Notes under the pieces: model-generated
What the model was told of the DNA's origin: nothing
Database searches by the model: none
Seen by the model: only the letters and a program-made list of their open reading frames with translations
Part shown: one piece after another, positions 28,060-36,882 of the stretch
How the letters are laid out: each line of letters starts with the position of its first letter
How positions within the stretch are numbered: position 1 is the first letter of the stretch
Source: Akkermansiaceae bacterium
Lineage (GTDB): Bacteria; Verrucomicrobiota; Verrucomicrobiia; Verrucomicrobiales; Akkermansiaceae
Direction of reading: 5' to 3'
Length of the DNA: 64,000 nucleotides
Assembly: GCA_025363295.1 (NCBI GenBank)
Contig: JANYEC010000004.1
Coordinates: forward strand, 44,124-108,123
Position numbers and translations under genes: made by a program

Positions 28060-28971
28060 TTATTTAGGCGCGTCTGGCTTTTTTAAAGGTGGGAGCGATG
28101 GCTTCGGCCGAGCTGGCGCAGGAGGGGCACTGAGCGGGACGGTACGTGGAGGCATCGCACCTGCTGATGGAACGGGAGGTTTAATTGAGGCTCCCGCCGC
28201 ACTAAAATTAGGGTTGGCGAGCGGCTTAGTAGGGGTGACGGCTGCGACAGCGGGCAGTTTTTGCTCGCTGGGGGCTCCTTGCTCGTCGTCAAAGAGCCGA
28301 TACTTCGGATCGACCCGGTCGATTGGGATGGTAACGGCAGGTGGCGGACTGGGCTGTGCGCCTTTCTCCGCCTTTTGTTGATAGAGCTCGTTTCGGAGTT
28401 CTTCACCTGGCGCAGATTTGAGCCCCGGCAAGCTGATAGGAGTGGTGTGAGTGTTGATCCGACTCGTCAATTTCATGGCTTCCTTGGGATCGCGCTTCAT
28501 CCATGGGAGTTCGCCGAGTTTCGGTTGCCGGTTCTTGAAATCGCCCCAGAGGGTTTCCTCGTCGTCGGTCCAGAGAATGAAATGTTCGAGGTCCGGATTC
28601 CCAAGTGTGGGATCCGCCTCGAGTGCGGCGCCGTAAAAGCGCACGGCCTGTAACACCATGCCATGATGGAGCAAAGCGTTCGCGAGGCCGAGGTTCTGCA
28701 CGGCTTTGCCCCGATTGTGCTCGAGCACAGCGGTAAGCAAGCGGATCGATTTTCTGGGACTGGCCTTGGCGAGAATTCTAGCAGCAAATGCCAGTTCCAC
28801 ATCGATGCTGGGGATTTCATTAACTTCCCAAATGAGGTCTGCGGCTTCCAAAAACAATCCCTGATCGTAAAGCAGATGGGCGAGGTGCTTCCGGGTTTCC
28901 CAGTCGCTGGGGGTGTTCTTTAAAGTTTCGCGGAGTTTTTTTTCCTCGGTTGGATTTGGGCCGGAAGTCAT
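28060..28971 (-). CDS. TPR-like protein with Pro-rich C-terminal tail
   Basis: A 303-residue protein from the ATG at 28971 (MTSGPNPTEEKKLRETL). The first 150 residues are helical repeats resembling TPRs: DWETRKHLAHLLYDQGLFLEAADLIWEV, then LGLANALLHHGMVLQAVRFYGAALEADP. The C-terminal third is low-complexity Pro/Ala/Lys (PPVPSAGAMPPRTVPLS), likely disordered. There is no signal peptide or membrane segment, so a cytoplasmic scaffolding or interaction role is inferred. The upstream in-frame start at 29037 is less likely because it adds a Pro/Arg-rich stretch. Endonuclease III lies just upstream on the same strand, ending 75 bases away. Confidence 0.7.
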   Translation of the reverse strand: MTSGPNPTEEKKLRETLKNTPSDWETRKHLAHLLYDQGLFLEAADLIWEVNEIPSIDVELAFAARILAKASPRKSIRLLTAVLEHNRGKAVQNLGLANALLHHGMVLQAVRFYGAALEADPTLGNPDLEHFILWTDDEETLWGDFKNRQPKLGELPWMKRDPKEAMKLTSRINTHTTPISLPGLKSAPGEELRNELYQQKAEKGAQPSPPPAVTIPIDRVDPKYRLFDDEQGAPSEQKLPAVAAVTPTKPLANPNFSAAGASIKPPVPSAGAMPPRTVPLSAPPAPARPKPSLPPLKKPDAPK

Positions 28972-29046
28972 GGGTAAAAGATAGGGCTTGGGTTTAAATT
29001 GACGATGGAAATTCGCGCGGGTCCTGCAATGTGGCAAGCCCTAAAG

Positions 29047-29676
29047 TTAGTGAGCCGGGCCGAAAAGCTCCTGGCAGAGCATACAGGTCCGGCCATCACA
29101 TCCGCGCGCGGAGCAATGTTCGCGGCCGTAAAAGATGATTTGAAGGTGGAGCTTGTTCCACGAGTCGCGGGGAAAAAGTTTTTTTAGATCGCGCTCAGTA
29201 ACAACGACATTTTTGCCAGAAGTGAGCTTCCAACGCGTCGCAAGACGGTGGATATGGGTATCGACGGGAAACGCGGGGACTCCGAACGATTGCGCCATGA
29301 CGACGGACGCGGTCTTATGGCCAACGCCGGGCAGAGCTTCTAACGACTCGAAATCCTGTGGAACCTCGCCACCGTGTTTTTCTATCAGGATTTTGGAAAG
29401 CTCGGAAATTGCCGAGGACTTCCGAGGTGATAGACCGCAGGGACGGATGATCGCTTGAATTTTTTCAACAGGAACGTGCATCATATCGTATGGATTATCC
29501 GCGAGGGCGAAGAGTGCGGGTGTCACCAGATTGACGCGGACGTCTGTGCATTGAGCGGACAGCAACACGGCGATAAGTAAGGTGTAAGCGTCTTTGTGAT
29601 CGAGCGGAATGGGTGTTTCCGGATAGAGTTCTTCGAGTCGCTGCCGGACGTGATCGGCCCGTTGTTGCTTGAGCAT
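29047..29676 (-). CDS. nth: Endonuclease III (DNA glycosylase/AP lyase)
   Basis: Removes oxidised pyrimidines from DNA and nicks the abasic site. It has 209 residues, the normal length. The helix-hairpin-helix LPGVGHKTASVVMAQSFG includes the catalytic Lys, and VDTHIHRLATRW includes the catalytic Asp. The C-terminal cysteine cluster is unusual: CSARGCDGRTCMLC gives C-x4-C-x4-C-x2-C instead of the E. coli C-x6-C-x2-C-x5-C that holds a 4Fe-4S cluster. Either the cluster is bound differently or it is lost. Start MLKQQRADHVRQRLEELYP is good. Confidence 0.92.
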   Translation of the reverse strand: MLKQQRADHVRQRLEELYPETPIPLDHKDAYTLLIAVLLSAQCTDVRVNLVTPALFALADNPYDMMHVPVEKIQAIIRPCGLSPRKSSAISELSKILIEKHGGEVPQDFESLEALPGVGHKTASVVMAQSFGVPAFPVDTHIHRLATRWKLTSGKNVVVTERDLKKLFPRDSWNKLHLQIIFYGREHCSARGCDGRTCMLCQELFGPAH

Positions 29677-29760
29677 GAGATGAGTTTCGCGGCCAACGGG
29701 GTAATTGCAAGGACTGCGGAGGAGCTTGTAAGATTGCGCAAGTGTGGTTAGGCTTTCACC

Positions 29761-30534
29761 ATGCGAAAGTGCTGGCTGCTGCTCATCTTCCTTCTGGTCA
29801 TGACCGGTGGCCTAGCATGGTGGTTTCGCGCGCCTCTCGGTCAATTGTGGCTTAAAACGACGGGCGGTGTGGAACTGGGACTGCGTAAAACATTTCAACC
29901 CGATCCAGCAACGTACGCTGTATTGACCGGCGAGCTCGCGCGTTGGCGACTGGACCTCGGAAAACGCTATGCAGCAGCGAAAAATGACGGAGAACGCAAC
30001 GTAGTGGAAAATGATGCACGCGTCATTCTCGAACAATCCCTGCCAGCGATGATGCGCTGTTGGCTGGGCACTCCGTGGGATTTCAACGGCACCGCCGCCA
30101 CGCCGGGAAAGGGGCAAATCGCATGCGGTTATTTCGTGGCGACAGTGTTAAAAGACGCAGGGTTCCAAGTGGATCGCTATCAACTCGCGCAACAGCCGTC
30201 GGAAAAAATCCTCCGCTCGTTCCTGCCGAAAGAATCCTGTGCCCTAACAATCGGCAAGGCTTACCCAGCCTTTGCCGCAGATCTGGAAAAAGCCCAGCCG
30301 GGAATCTATCTGATAGGGCTGGATACGCATGTTGGATTTCTCGTCGTCCATCAAGACAGCTTCCGGATGATTCACTCGTCCGGGTCACGGCCCTGGTGCG
30401 TGGTGGATGAAAGCCGGGATGATGCCCACGCTCTAAAAAACTCCAACTGGCGGATGTTAGGTAATCTCACGGCCGAGGCTCAGGTTCTGCGGCATTGGCT
30501 CAAGGGTGATAAAATCGCGGTGTCGGGTATTTAG
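29761..30534 (+). CDS. Membrane-anchored protein with papain-like (NlpC/P60-type) features
   Basis: A 257-residue protein. Residues 1-22 (RKCWLLLIFLLVMTGGLAWWF) are a signal anchor. The soluble part contains GTPWDFNGTA and ACGYFVATVLKDAGF, where the Cys is placed like the nucleophile of NlpC/P60 peptidases, and THVGFLVVHQDSFRMIHSSG, where a His follows about 90 residues later. This spacing suggests a cysteine-peptidase-like fold, perhaps acting on cell wall. I cannot name a family with confidence; the assignment rests on the Cys/His pattern. It is divergent from nth, with 84 bases between the starts. Confidence 0.6.
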   Translation: MRKCWLLLIFLLVMTGGLAWWFRAPLGQLWLKTTGGVELGLRKTFQPDPATYAVLTGELARWRLDLGKRYAAAKNDGERNVVENDARVILEQSLPAMMRCWLGTPWDFNGTAATPGKGQIACGYFVATVLKDAGFQVDRYQLAQQPSEKILRSFLPKESCALTIGKAYPAFAADLEKAQPGIYLIGLDTHVGFLVVHQDSFRMIHSSGSRPWCVVDESRDDAHALKNSNWRMLGNLTAEAQVLRHWLKGDKIAVSGI

Positions 30535-30605
30535 CCCAGCGAAACAGGTGCCCCGAGTCGGTTCCATCTTGCTTCAATCCGGGGAATGGCGTTTTCTCCG
30601 CCCGC

Positions 30606-31746
30606 ATGTCTTTACTTCCTACCGCTGACCTCCTGGCGCTCGACACCTCCGGCCTGAAAAGCCGTTTGTCGAAACTCAGGAGGTATCTTTGACGTCCCGA
30701 CTCTCGAAAACGAAATTAATACGCTCGAGGAGGCGATGGGAGCCCCAGAGTTTTGGAACGATTCGGATAAAGCGAAATCTATCAGCTCCAAGGCCGCAGG
30801 GCTCAAAAAGAAGCTTGAATCTTTCTTGAAACTCGAAGGCCGCGTGGCCGATATCGAAGAGGGGATTTCCCTCGCAAAGGAATACGACGATGCCGATCTG
30901 GCGCGCGAGGCTCTCACCAACGCGAAGGGACTGGAGGGCGATATCCGTGCCTACGAATTGCTGACTTTGCTCGATCAGCCGAGCGATATTTCACCCTGCT
31001 TCCTCGTCATTTCCGCAGGCGCAGGCGGCACCGAAGCCTGTGACTGGGCGCAAATGCTCCACCGCATGTACACCCGCTGGGCCGAGCGCAAGGGCTACAC
31101 CGTGGAGACCCTCGATTGGCAAGATGGCGATGAAGCGGGACTGCGCACGGCGACTTTAAAAATCACTGGCGACCACGCTTACGGGTTTCTCAAAAACGAG
31201 CGCGGAGTGCATCGGCTTGTTAGAATTTCTCCGTTCGATTCTAACGCAAAACGCCACACGTCGTTCGCCTCGATCGATGCGACGCCGGAAGTCTCCAAGG
31301 AGATCAAAATCGAGATCAACGAGAAGGACATCGAAATCACCACCACCCGTTCCGGCGGCAAGGGCGGTCAGAACGTCAACAAGGTAGAAACGGCCGTCAT
31401 TCTGCGCCACCTTCCCACCGGCATTCTCATCCGCTCCACCGCCGCTCGGACACAAGGCGCGAACCGGGAACTCGCTTTCGATATTCTCAAGGCCAAGCTC
31501 TATACGATCGAGGAGGACAAACAGAAAGCCGAGGCAGACCGCGCTTATGGTGAAAAGGGCGACGTTTCCTGGGGAAACCAAATCCGCTCGTATGTTTTCC
31601 AACCCTATCAGAAAGTTCTCGATCTGCGCACTGGCGAAGAATCCGGCACCATCCAGGAAGTGATGGATGGCGACATCGACGCCTTTATCGAGGCCAAGCT
31701 TCGCGGCAAGGTGCGCGTGAAGGGTACGAAGGAAGAAGAGGACTAA
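30606..31746 (+). CDS. prfB: Peptide chain release factor 2, programmed +1 frameshift
   Basis: Terminates translation at UAA and UGA. The gene needs a programmed +1 shift. An ATG at 30606 opens a 28-codon frame ending CTT TGA (TGA at 30690-30692). Just before it is the Shine-Dalgarno-like AGGAGG TAT (30679-30686) that promotes slipping, as in E. coli. Translation resumes at GAC (30691), giving about 379 residues in all. RF2 hallmarks: the codon-recognition tripeptide SPF in [15 protein letters not shown] and the catalytic GGQ in [16 protein letters not shown]. The internal TGA lets RF2 regulate its own synthesis. Confidence 0.96.
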
Positions 31747-31794
31747 AACCCTGTTCTAGGGGCGAGTAAGCGTCTGAAATTAGATCGAGTTTTT

Positions 31795-32904
31795 ATGGAG
31801 CCTTTCAAAAACGAGTTCTCCTATCAGAATGCCTGCCGCCTCGCCACCCGCATCCTCCAAGTGTACCCAGAGTTCGCGGTTAGAGAATTCCACCTGGGTC
31901 TGAAACAGGCGCTTGAGCCCTTGGAGCTGAAGCAACGCATGCGTTTGTTAGCTGAGCGGATCGAAGCCGGTTTGCCCTCGCAACCTCATAGGCTTTTCCC
32001 AATTCTAGTCAAAACCCTTGCGGAAAACGAAGCGGATTCAGACGGCCTCCGCGGATTCCTCGTCTGGCCACTCACTGAGATCGTCGCCCGGCGCGGGCTT
32101 GATCATTTCGAACACTCAATGATCGCCCTGCGCGAGATGACGCGTTGTTTCACTGCGGAATTCGCCATCCGCCCGTTCCTCCGTGAACATCCCAAAGCCA
32201 CGCTCAAACAACTCCTCAAGTGGTGCCATGACCCAGACGAGCACGTGCGCCGGCTCGTGTCGGAAGGCAGCCGACCGCTGCTTCCGTGGGGTGGAAATTT
32301 ACCCGAACTCCTCGAAGCACCCTACCCAACCCTGAAGCTGTTGGAAAAACTTCACCGCGATCCTAGCGCCTACGTTAGATTATCGGTATCGAACCATCTC
32401 AATGATTTCAGTAAGCACCACCCGCTGCTCGTGATTGAAACGCTCTCTCGTTGGCGCGAGAAAACACCGGGCGATCCACATCTGGAAAAACTCGCCCGCC
32501 ACGCCTGCCGCACATTGCTTAAGGCTGGCCATTCCGGCGCGCTGGCACTCCATGGCTTCGCTTCGGCAAAGTCGCTCGAGCTGATATCTAACCATCTGAC
32601 TGCATCTTCTATCAAAATTGGCGATCATCTCGAATATCGCATCGTCATCCGCAATCCCTCGCTGAAATCGATCCGCGTGATGTTTGATTACGCCATCCTT
32701 CACCGCAAAGCGAACGGCACTCTATCATCCAAGGTCTTCAAAGGCCGCATCCGCGAACTCGCGGCAGGTGAGAGCTGGGAAATTGAGAGCAGGCATTCAT
32801 TCAAGACTGTCACCACCCGCGTCTATCATCCCGGGCAACATCGTTTCGAAGTTCGCCTGAATGGGAGAGTATTCCCTGCAGTGGACTTCATGCTGAAAGT
32901 TTGA
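31795..32904 (+). CDS. DNA alkylation repair protein-like HEAT-repeat protein (AlkD superfamily)
   Basis: A 369-residue, mostly helical protein. The N-terminal 240 residues show HEAT-like repeats of the AlkD superfamily, with the diagnostic WCHDPDEHVRRLVSEGSRPLLPWG and DPSAYVRLSVSNHLNDFSKHHP. This subfamily (COG4335 type) has a C-terminal beta-rich extension (IVIRNPSLKSIRVMFDYAI ... KTVTTRVYHPGQHRFEVRLNG). AlkD itself excises alkylated purines; many relatives bind DNA without proven glycosylase activity. It lies 48 bases after prfB but probably has its own start signals. Confidence 0.83.
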   Translation: MEPFKNEFSYQNACRLATRILQVYPEFAVREFHLGLKQALEPLELKQRMRLLAERIEAGLPSQPHRLFPILVKTLAENEADSDGLRGFLVWPLTEIVARRGLDHFEHSMIALREMTRCFTAEFAIRPFLREHPKATLKQLLKWCHDPDEHVRRLVSEGSRPLLPWGGNLPELLEAPYPTLKLLEKLHRDPSAYVRLSVSNHLNDFSKHHPLLVIETLSRWREKTPGDPHLEKLARHACRTLLKAGHSGALALHGFASAKSLELISNHLTASSIKIGDHLEYRIVIRNPSLKSIRVMFDYAILHRKANGTLSSKVFKGRIRELAAGESWEIESRHSFKTVTTRVYHPGQHRFEVRLNGRVFPAVDFMLKV

Positions 32905-32950
32905 TCATTCCATCCTTGTCTGTTGTGAGTTGGCAAGTCATCCCGTGGCC

Positions 32951-33613
32951 ATGAGTTTTTCAGCGGTATTATTCGATTTCGATGGCGTGCTCGTGGACAC
33001 CGAGTGGGCGATTTACCAAGCTTGGCTGCGGACTTTCCAAAGCCACGGACATGATCTGCCGCTGGACATTTATACCTGCTGCATCGGCTCGGACTTCGCG
33101 ACCTGGTCGCCGAAAACACATCTTGAGGAGCTTTCGGGGCTGGCTTTCGATTGGCATGATCTCGACAAGCGGCGGCAGGCGGAAATCATGGCCGAATTGG
33201 AAAACGCCGGACCGATGGAAGGCGTGATTAATTTGTTAGAAAACCTAGCAGCAAAGAATATTCCCTGTGCCGTCGTTTCCAGCTCTTCGCATTCGTGGGT
33301 GGATGGATGGTTAGAAAAACTCAGCCTAACAAAATATTTTCGGGCGATCGTCTGTCGGGGCGACGCACCTCAAATCAAGCCCGCTCCGGATCTCTATCTG
33401 GAAGGAGCGAGGCGCCTCGCGTTCCCTCCTGCTCGCTGTCTTGTCATCGAGGATTCCCTGAATGGTGTGAACTCCGCCATCGCCGCTGGGATGCCGGTCT
33501 GGGCGGTGCCAAATCGAGTCACGCACGGCTTGGATTTCTCGGGAGCGAATCGGATTTTCCCCTCGCTCGTGGAGCTGGAGCGTGGAATGGATCCCACCTC
33601 AATTTCCAAATGA
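32951..33613 (+). CDS. HAD-superfamily hydrolase, beta-phosphoglucomutase-like subfamily
   Basis: Phosphatase or phosphomutase of 220 residues. Motif I is FDFDGVLVDTEW with the nucleophilic Asp, motif II is VVSSSSHSWVDGWL, the lysine of motif III is in IKPAPDLYLEGARRL, and motif IV is CLVIEDSLNGVNSAIAAGM. The cap insertion lies between motifs I and II, as in subfamily IA. The substrate is probably a small phosphorylated sugar or 2-phosphoglycolate. The ATG at 32951 is chosen over an in-frame TTG at 32930. Confidence 0.9.
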   Translation: MSFSAVLFDFDGVLVDTEWAIYQAWLRTFQSHGHDLPLDIYTCCIGSDFATWSPKTHLEELSGLAFDWHDLDKRRQAEIMAELENAGPMEGVINLLENLAAKNIPCAVVSSSSHSWVDGWLEKLSLTKYFRAIVCRGDAPQIKPAPDLYLEGARRLAFPPARCLVIEDSLNGVNSAIAAGMPVWAVPNRVTHGLDFSGANRIFPSLVELERGMDPTSISK

Positions 33614-33645
33614 CTTCGTGCGGAATGAATTCCGCGCTCCATTTT

Positions 33646-34167
33646 TTACAGCCAGGCGGGGTGGCGCATCACGTGGCCGCGTCCTTGGCGGGTGGCGGTT
33701 TTCCACCGGGGGCCGGACTCGCCTCCAGGGCCACCCGTATCAAATCTCAGTCCGGCGACGGTCATGAAAACGTGGCCATTCCGCGCATAAATGGTGATCC
33801 ACTTGCCCTCGCCCTTTTTGCCGTAATTGAAAAACTCCTTCGAGGGGATGCAGCCGTCAATCAGTCCGGCTTCGCGCAAAACATAGGAAACGGAGCCCGA
33901 GCAATCATAACCAGAGTCATCTAACTTTGCATGGCCGCCGCCCCATTTGTAAGGCATCGACTGCAATCGATTCCCAGCAGCGATGGCGCGTTTCACGGCG
34001 GACGGGGCGTTTCTGGGGGCGTAGGCAAGTCCATCCTTAAGCATCGCCGTGTGGCCCGACTCGAAATGATAGGAAACGGGACGCCTGGCTTTGACTTGGC
34101 TCGCGCAGGACATAAAGCCCCCGAACAAGAGCGGGAGAGTGGCAAGAAAGAGAAGGAAAGTTTTCAC
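33646..34167 (-). CDS. NlpC/P60-family peptidase, lipoprotein
   Basis: Cell-wall cysteine peptidase, about 173 residues. A GTG at 34167 gives a clean signal peptide, KTFLLFLATLPLLFGGFMSC, ending in a lipobox; an ATG 12 codons earlier (34203) is also in frame. The catalytic domain has YDCSGSVSYVLREAGL (Cys nucleophile) and GHVFMTVAG (His), the classic NlpC/P60 pattern. YKWGGGHAK just before the Cys is typical too. It should cleave peptidoglycan stem peptides in the periplasm. It starts 38 bases before the end of the next minus-strand gene (XTP pyrophosphatase), in the same direction. Confidence 0.85.
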   Translation of the reverse strand: MKTFLLFLATLPLLFGGFMSCASQVKARRPVSYHFESGHTAMLKDGLAYAPRNAPSAVKRAIAAGNRLQSMPYKWGGGHAKLDDSGYDCSGSVSYVLREAGLIDGCIPSKEFFNYGKKGEGKWITIYARNGHVFMTVAGLRFDTGGPGGESGPRWKTATRQGRGHVMRHPAWL

Positions 34168-34204
34168 GGCGGGCAAGGTCTCAAATTTTATTAAGAAAAG
34201 CAAA

Positions 34205-34804
34205 TTATTTTAAATAATTACATTTCAAGAAATCCGAAGCTTGTGCCAATGCCCGTGCCCGATGGCTGAGCCTGTTCTTCACCTCATCGCCGAGTTCCGC
34301 GAAAGTTTCCTCATAGCCCACCGGGATGAACAGCGGATCGTAGCCGAACCCAAGCACGCCTCTCACCGCATCGATAATCCGTCCCTCTACCGTTCCGCTG
34401 AAGTTAGTATGCTCCACGCCGCCCTTGGCCAATACCATCGTGCAGCGGAATCGCGCGTCCCGCTGAGTTTTGCCGGTCATCTCCGCTAACAAACGGGCAT
34501 TGTTTTTCGCGTGATTTCCCTCCTCACCACCGAAGCTCGACGACCAAACTCCCGGCGCCCCACCCAGCGCATCCACCTCTAGACCGGAGTCATCCGAAAG
34601 CACCCAGCCCTCCACACAGCGGCTGATTCCCTCCGCTTTGAGACGCGCGTTTTCCAAAAAAGTGCTTCCTGTCTCCTCGATCTCTGGAAAATCCGGAAAT
34701 GCCGTCGCGTCTAGCACCTCGAAATGATCGCCGATCATCGCCCGGATTTCCGCAGTTTTGTGGGCGTTCCGGGTGGCGATGATCAGGCGGGGCAGTGGCT
34801 GCAT
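34205..34804 (-). CDS. rdgB: XTP/dITP diphosphatase (RdgB/HAM1 family)
   Basis: House-cleaning enzyme hydrolysing non-canonical purine triphosphates (ITP, XTP) to monophosphates. It has 199 residues, the usual size. The N-terminal nucleotide-binding motif is ATRNAHKTAEIRAM (residues 10-23). SDDSGLEVDALGGAPGVWSSSF carries the catalytic Asp residues, and VLGFGYDPLFIPVGYEETFAEL plus the C-terminal LSHRARAL complete the family set. The NlpC/P60 gene follows downstream on the same strand, 38 bases away. Confidence 0.95.
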   Translation of the reverse strand: MQPLPRLIIATRNAHKTAEIRAMIGDHFEVLDATAFPDFPEIEETGSTFLENARLKAEGISRCVEGWVLSDDSGLEVDALGGAPGVWSSSFGGEEGNHAKNNARLLAEMTGKTQRDARFRCTMVLAKGGVEHTNFSGTVEGRIIDAVRGVLGFGYDPLFIPVGYEETFAELGDEVKNRLSHRARALAQASDFLKCNYLK

Positions 34805-34883
34805 AGCTCGTAGCTAGAGAAAATCATCTTTTTTGGCGAAAGTTTTTTGAATAATTTCCCTTCTTGTGGCACTTATACAGGGA

Positions 34884-35342
34884 ATGAAAGCAATCACCTG
34901 GCTCGCCTCTGTCACCGTCGGCGTCGCCGCACTCTCCGCCTCTGCCTTTGCAACCACACCGCAAGGATGGTCCACTGATCTCGAAAAAGCCTTTGTCAAA
35001 GCGAAGGCAGAAAAGAAGGCCGTGCTCGTCGAGTTCACTGGTTCCGACTGGTGCCCGCCTTGCATCGCCATGCGAAAAAACGTTTTCTCCAAGAAGGAAT
35101 TCGTCGATGGTGCCTCGAAGAAATATATCCTCGTCGAGTTAGATTTTCCGAAGGGTGAAAAGGAAATCGCCGAGAAAAATCAACCGTTTGCCGAGAAGTA
35201 TAAAATTGAGGGCTTCCCCACGGTGATCCTTTTCAACTCGGCGGGTAAGGAATTTAATCGCTTTTTCGCCTCCGAATTCCCCAAAACTGAAGATTTCTTG
35301 AAGCATCTCGACGAAGTACACGAGAAGAAGGACATGGACTGA
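34884..35342 (+). CDS. Thioredoxin-fold secreted protein (DsbD C-terminal-like)
   Basis: A 152-residue periplasmic protein. The signal peptide ASVTVGVAALSASAFA is followed by a thioredoxin domain with the active-site motif WCPPC (in FTGSDWCPPCIAMRK) and the cis-proline segment GFPTVILFNSAGKE. The GSDWC context is typical of DsbD-gamma/thiol-disulfide interchange proteins of PVC bacteria. It should reduce or exchange disulfides in the envelope. The ATG at 34884 gives the signal peptide; an in-frame GTG at 34866 is also possible. A rho-independent terminator follows. Confidence 0.88.
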   Translation: MKAITWLASVTVGVAALSASAFATTPQGWSTDLEKAFVKAKAEKKAVLVEFTGSDWCPPCIAMRKNVFSKKEFVDGASKKYILVELDFPKGEKEIAEKNQPFAEKYKIEGFPTVILFNSAGKEFNRFFASEFPKTEDFLKHLDEVHEKKDMD

Positions 35343-35367
35343 TTTTTAATCCCCAACTTTTCACCCG

Positions 35368-35400
35368 CCCCGCCCGACATTGATTCGCGGCGGGGTTTTT
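35368..35400 (+). terminator. Rho-independent terminator
   Basis: Stem CCCCGCC (35368-35374) / GGCGGGG (35389-35395) followed by T5. It ends the thioredoxin-like gene. Confidence 0.85.
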
Positions 35401-35550
35401 CATATTCGAATTAAGCCACCGTGTGGGCGGGCATCCACCACCGCCGAGCATGATTCGTTGCGATCACAAGTTGCGTGAGATTAAGAATGGTAGTAACGGT
35501 AAGTGTCCGTCCCAATCCGGGAAAACTAACAAAAAACCACATAAACGATT

Positions 35551-35901
35551 ATGAAAACCATTATTACCACCCTCATGTCCGTGGCCCTCTCGGCCTTCGT
35601 CCTCAGTTCGAGTGCTCCGGCTGCGGAAGAAGTCATGGCCAAACCCGTCACGATAAAAGGCACCGCGACCTGCCCAAAATGTGATCTCGGCACGGAGAAG
35701 GAATGCTCAACCGTGCTCCAAGTCAAAGAAGGCGAGAAAACCGTCACCTACCAACTCAGCGGCAAAGTCGATAAGGACTGGCACAAGAAAATCTGCAAGG
35801 GACCCCAAGAAGTGACTGCGACTGGCACGGTGAGCGAAAAAGGCGGGAAAAAAATGATGGATGTCACCTCCATCGAAATAAGCGAGAAAGCCGTCAAGTA
35901 A
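35551..35901 (+). CDS. Small secreted protein with CxxC...C motif (DUF6370-like)
   Basis: A 116-residue protein with a signal peptide (MKTIITTLMSVALSAFVLSSSAPAAE). The mature part has a strand-rich core around TIKGTATCPKCDLGTEKECSTVLQV, then LSGKVDKDWHKKICKGPQEVTATGTVSEKGGKK. The CPKC...C pattern and the length resemble a PVC-group family annotated DUF6370, of unknown function. The cysteines may bind metal or form a disulfide. It stands alone, 150 bases after the terminator of the thioredoxin-like gene. Confidence 0.7.
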   Translation: MKTIITTLMSVALSAFVLSSSAPAAEEVMAKPVTIKGTATCPKCDLGTEKECSTVLQVKEGEKTVTYQLSGKVDKDWHKKICKGPQEVTATGTVSEKGGKKMMDVTSIEISEKAVK

Positions 35902-36025
35902 TTCCCTAACTGCTAACGTCATGGGCCGCTAAGGTGTTTGAGCATTTTAAGATTTCGACATCGGGCTCTTGAATCCGTCTTTTCCAGTGTATGAGTGGGG
36001 CGCGAGAATTCGCGTCCCGCTTTTC

Positions 36026-36874
36026 ATGCTTTTTATCCAACAACTCCGCGGCGAGCTCCGCAAACTCTTCGCCCGTCCCCGGACTTGGATGGGCTACGGC
36101 GCGTTTCTCGTGATGGAGGCTGTGATCTTGTTTGTTTACAAACTCGACAAGGTGCAAAATTACAACAAGGGCATCGTCGAACGCAATGGTCTGGATTTCA
36201 GCACTTATTACAGTTCTCTAACGATCACCTTCACCATCATGCTGCTGAGCATGTTCGTGTTAGGTTCGGTCTATTTCGCACTCGTTGCAGGAGACATTGT
36301 TGCGAAGGAAAATGAGGATGGAAATCTGCGCATGGTCTTCGCCCGGCCGATCAGTCGGCTGCGATTGCTGTTAGTAAAATACGCGGCGATCTGTCTCTAT
36401 ACCTTTTCCTTCGTGTTCTTCGTGGGCATTTCCGGCTACCTGATGGCGGTTGCGGCGATCGGCTGGGAAGGTGGGCTTTTCGTAATGGAGCCGAAGATGA
36501 AGGTTTTCGCCGCGTTTCCTGATTGGTCGGAAGGGGCGTTGCGTCTCGGCCTTTGTGCAGCAGGAATCGGGGCGAGCATGATCACTCTCTCGTCGATCGC
36601 TTTCATGTTTTCCTGTTTCAAAATCAAACCCGCAGCCGCCACGATCATCACGCTGAGCATTCTTTTCGTGGATATGATTTTACAGAATTTTCCGTTCTTC
36701 AAACCCTACGAAGCGTGGTTCGTGACTTGGCGGATGAGCGCCTGGGTATTCATGGCCGAGCAACAAATTTCCTGGCCAAAAATCATCGAATCCTACGCCT
36801 TCCTTGGCGGACTCAATATCACACTTTTCACCATCGGTTGGCTGTCGTTCCAAACGCGAGATTTCAAGACGTGA
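36026..36874 (+). CDS. ABC-2 type transporter permease
   Basis: Inner-membrane permease of 282 residues with six hydrophobic segments (for example YGAFLVMEAVILFVY, IMLLSMFVLGSVYFALVAGDIV, IGWLSFQTRDF at the end). The motif VAGDIVAKENEDGNLRMVFARPISRLRLLLVKYA is the ABC-2 signature, in which the cytosolic loop meets the ATPase. The ATG at 36026 is preferred over 35969. No ATPase lies beside it; the nearest ABC-2-type ATPase in the window is at 44132-45028 on the other strand, so the pair may be split. Confidence 0.87.
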   Translation: MLFIQQLRGELRKLFARPRTWMGYGAFLVMEAVILFVYKLDKVQNYNKGIVERNGLDFSTYYSSLTITFTIMLLSMFVLGSVYFALVAGDIVAKENEDGNLRMVFARPISRLRLLLVKYAAICLYTFSFVFFVGISGYLMAVAAIGWEGGLFVMEPKMKVFAAFPDWSEGALRLGLCAAGIGASMITLSSIAFMFSCFKIKPAAATIITLSILFVDMILQNFPFFKPYEAWFVTWRMSAWVFMAEQQISWPKIIESYAFLGGLNITLFTIGWLSFQTRDFKT

Positions 36875-36882
36875 GGAAATCC

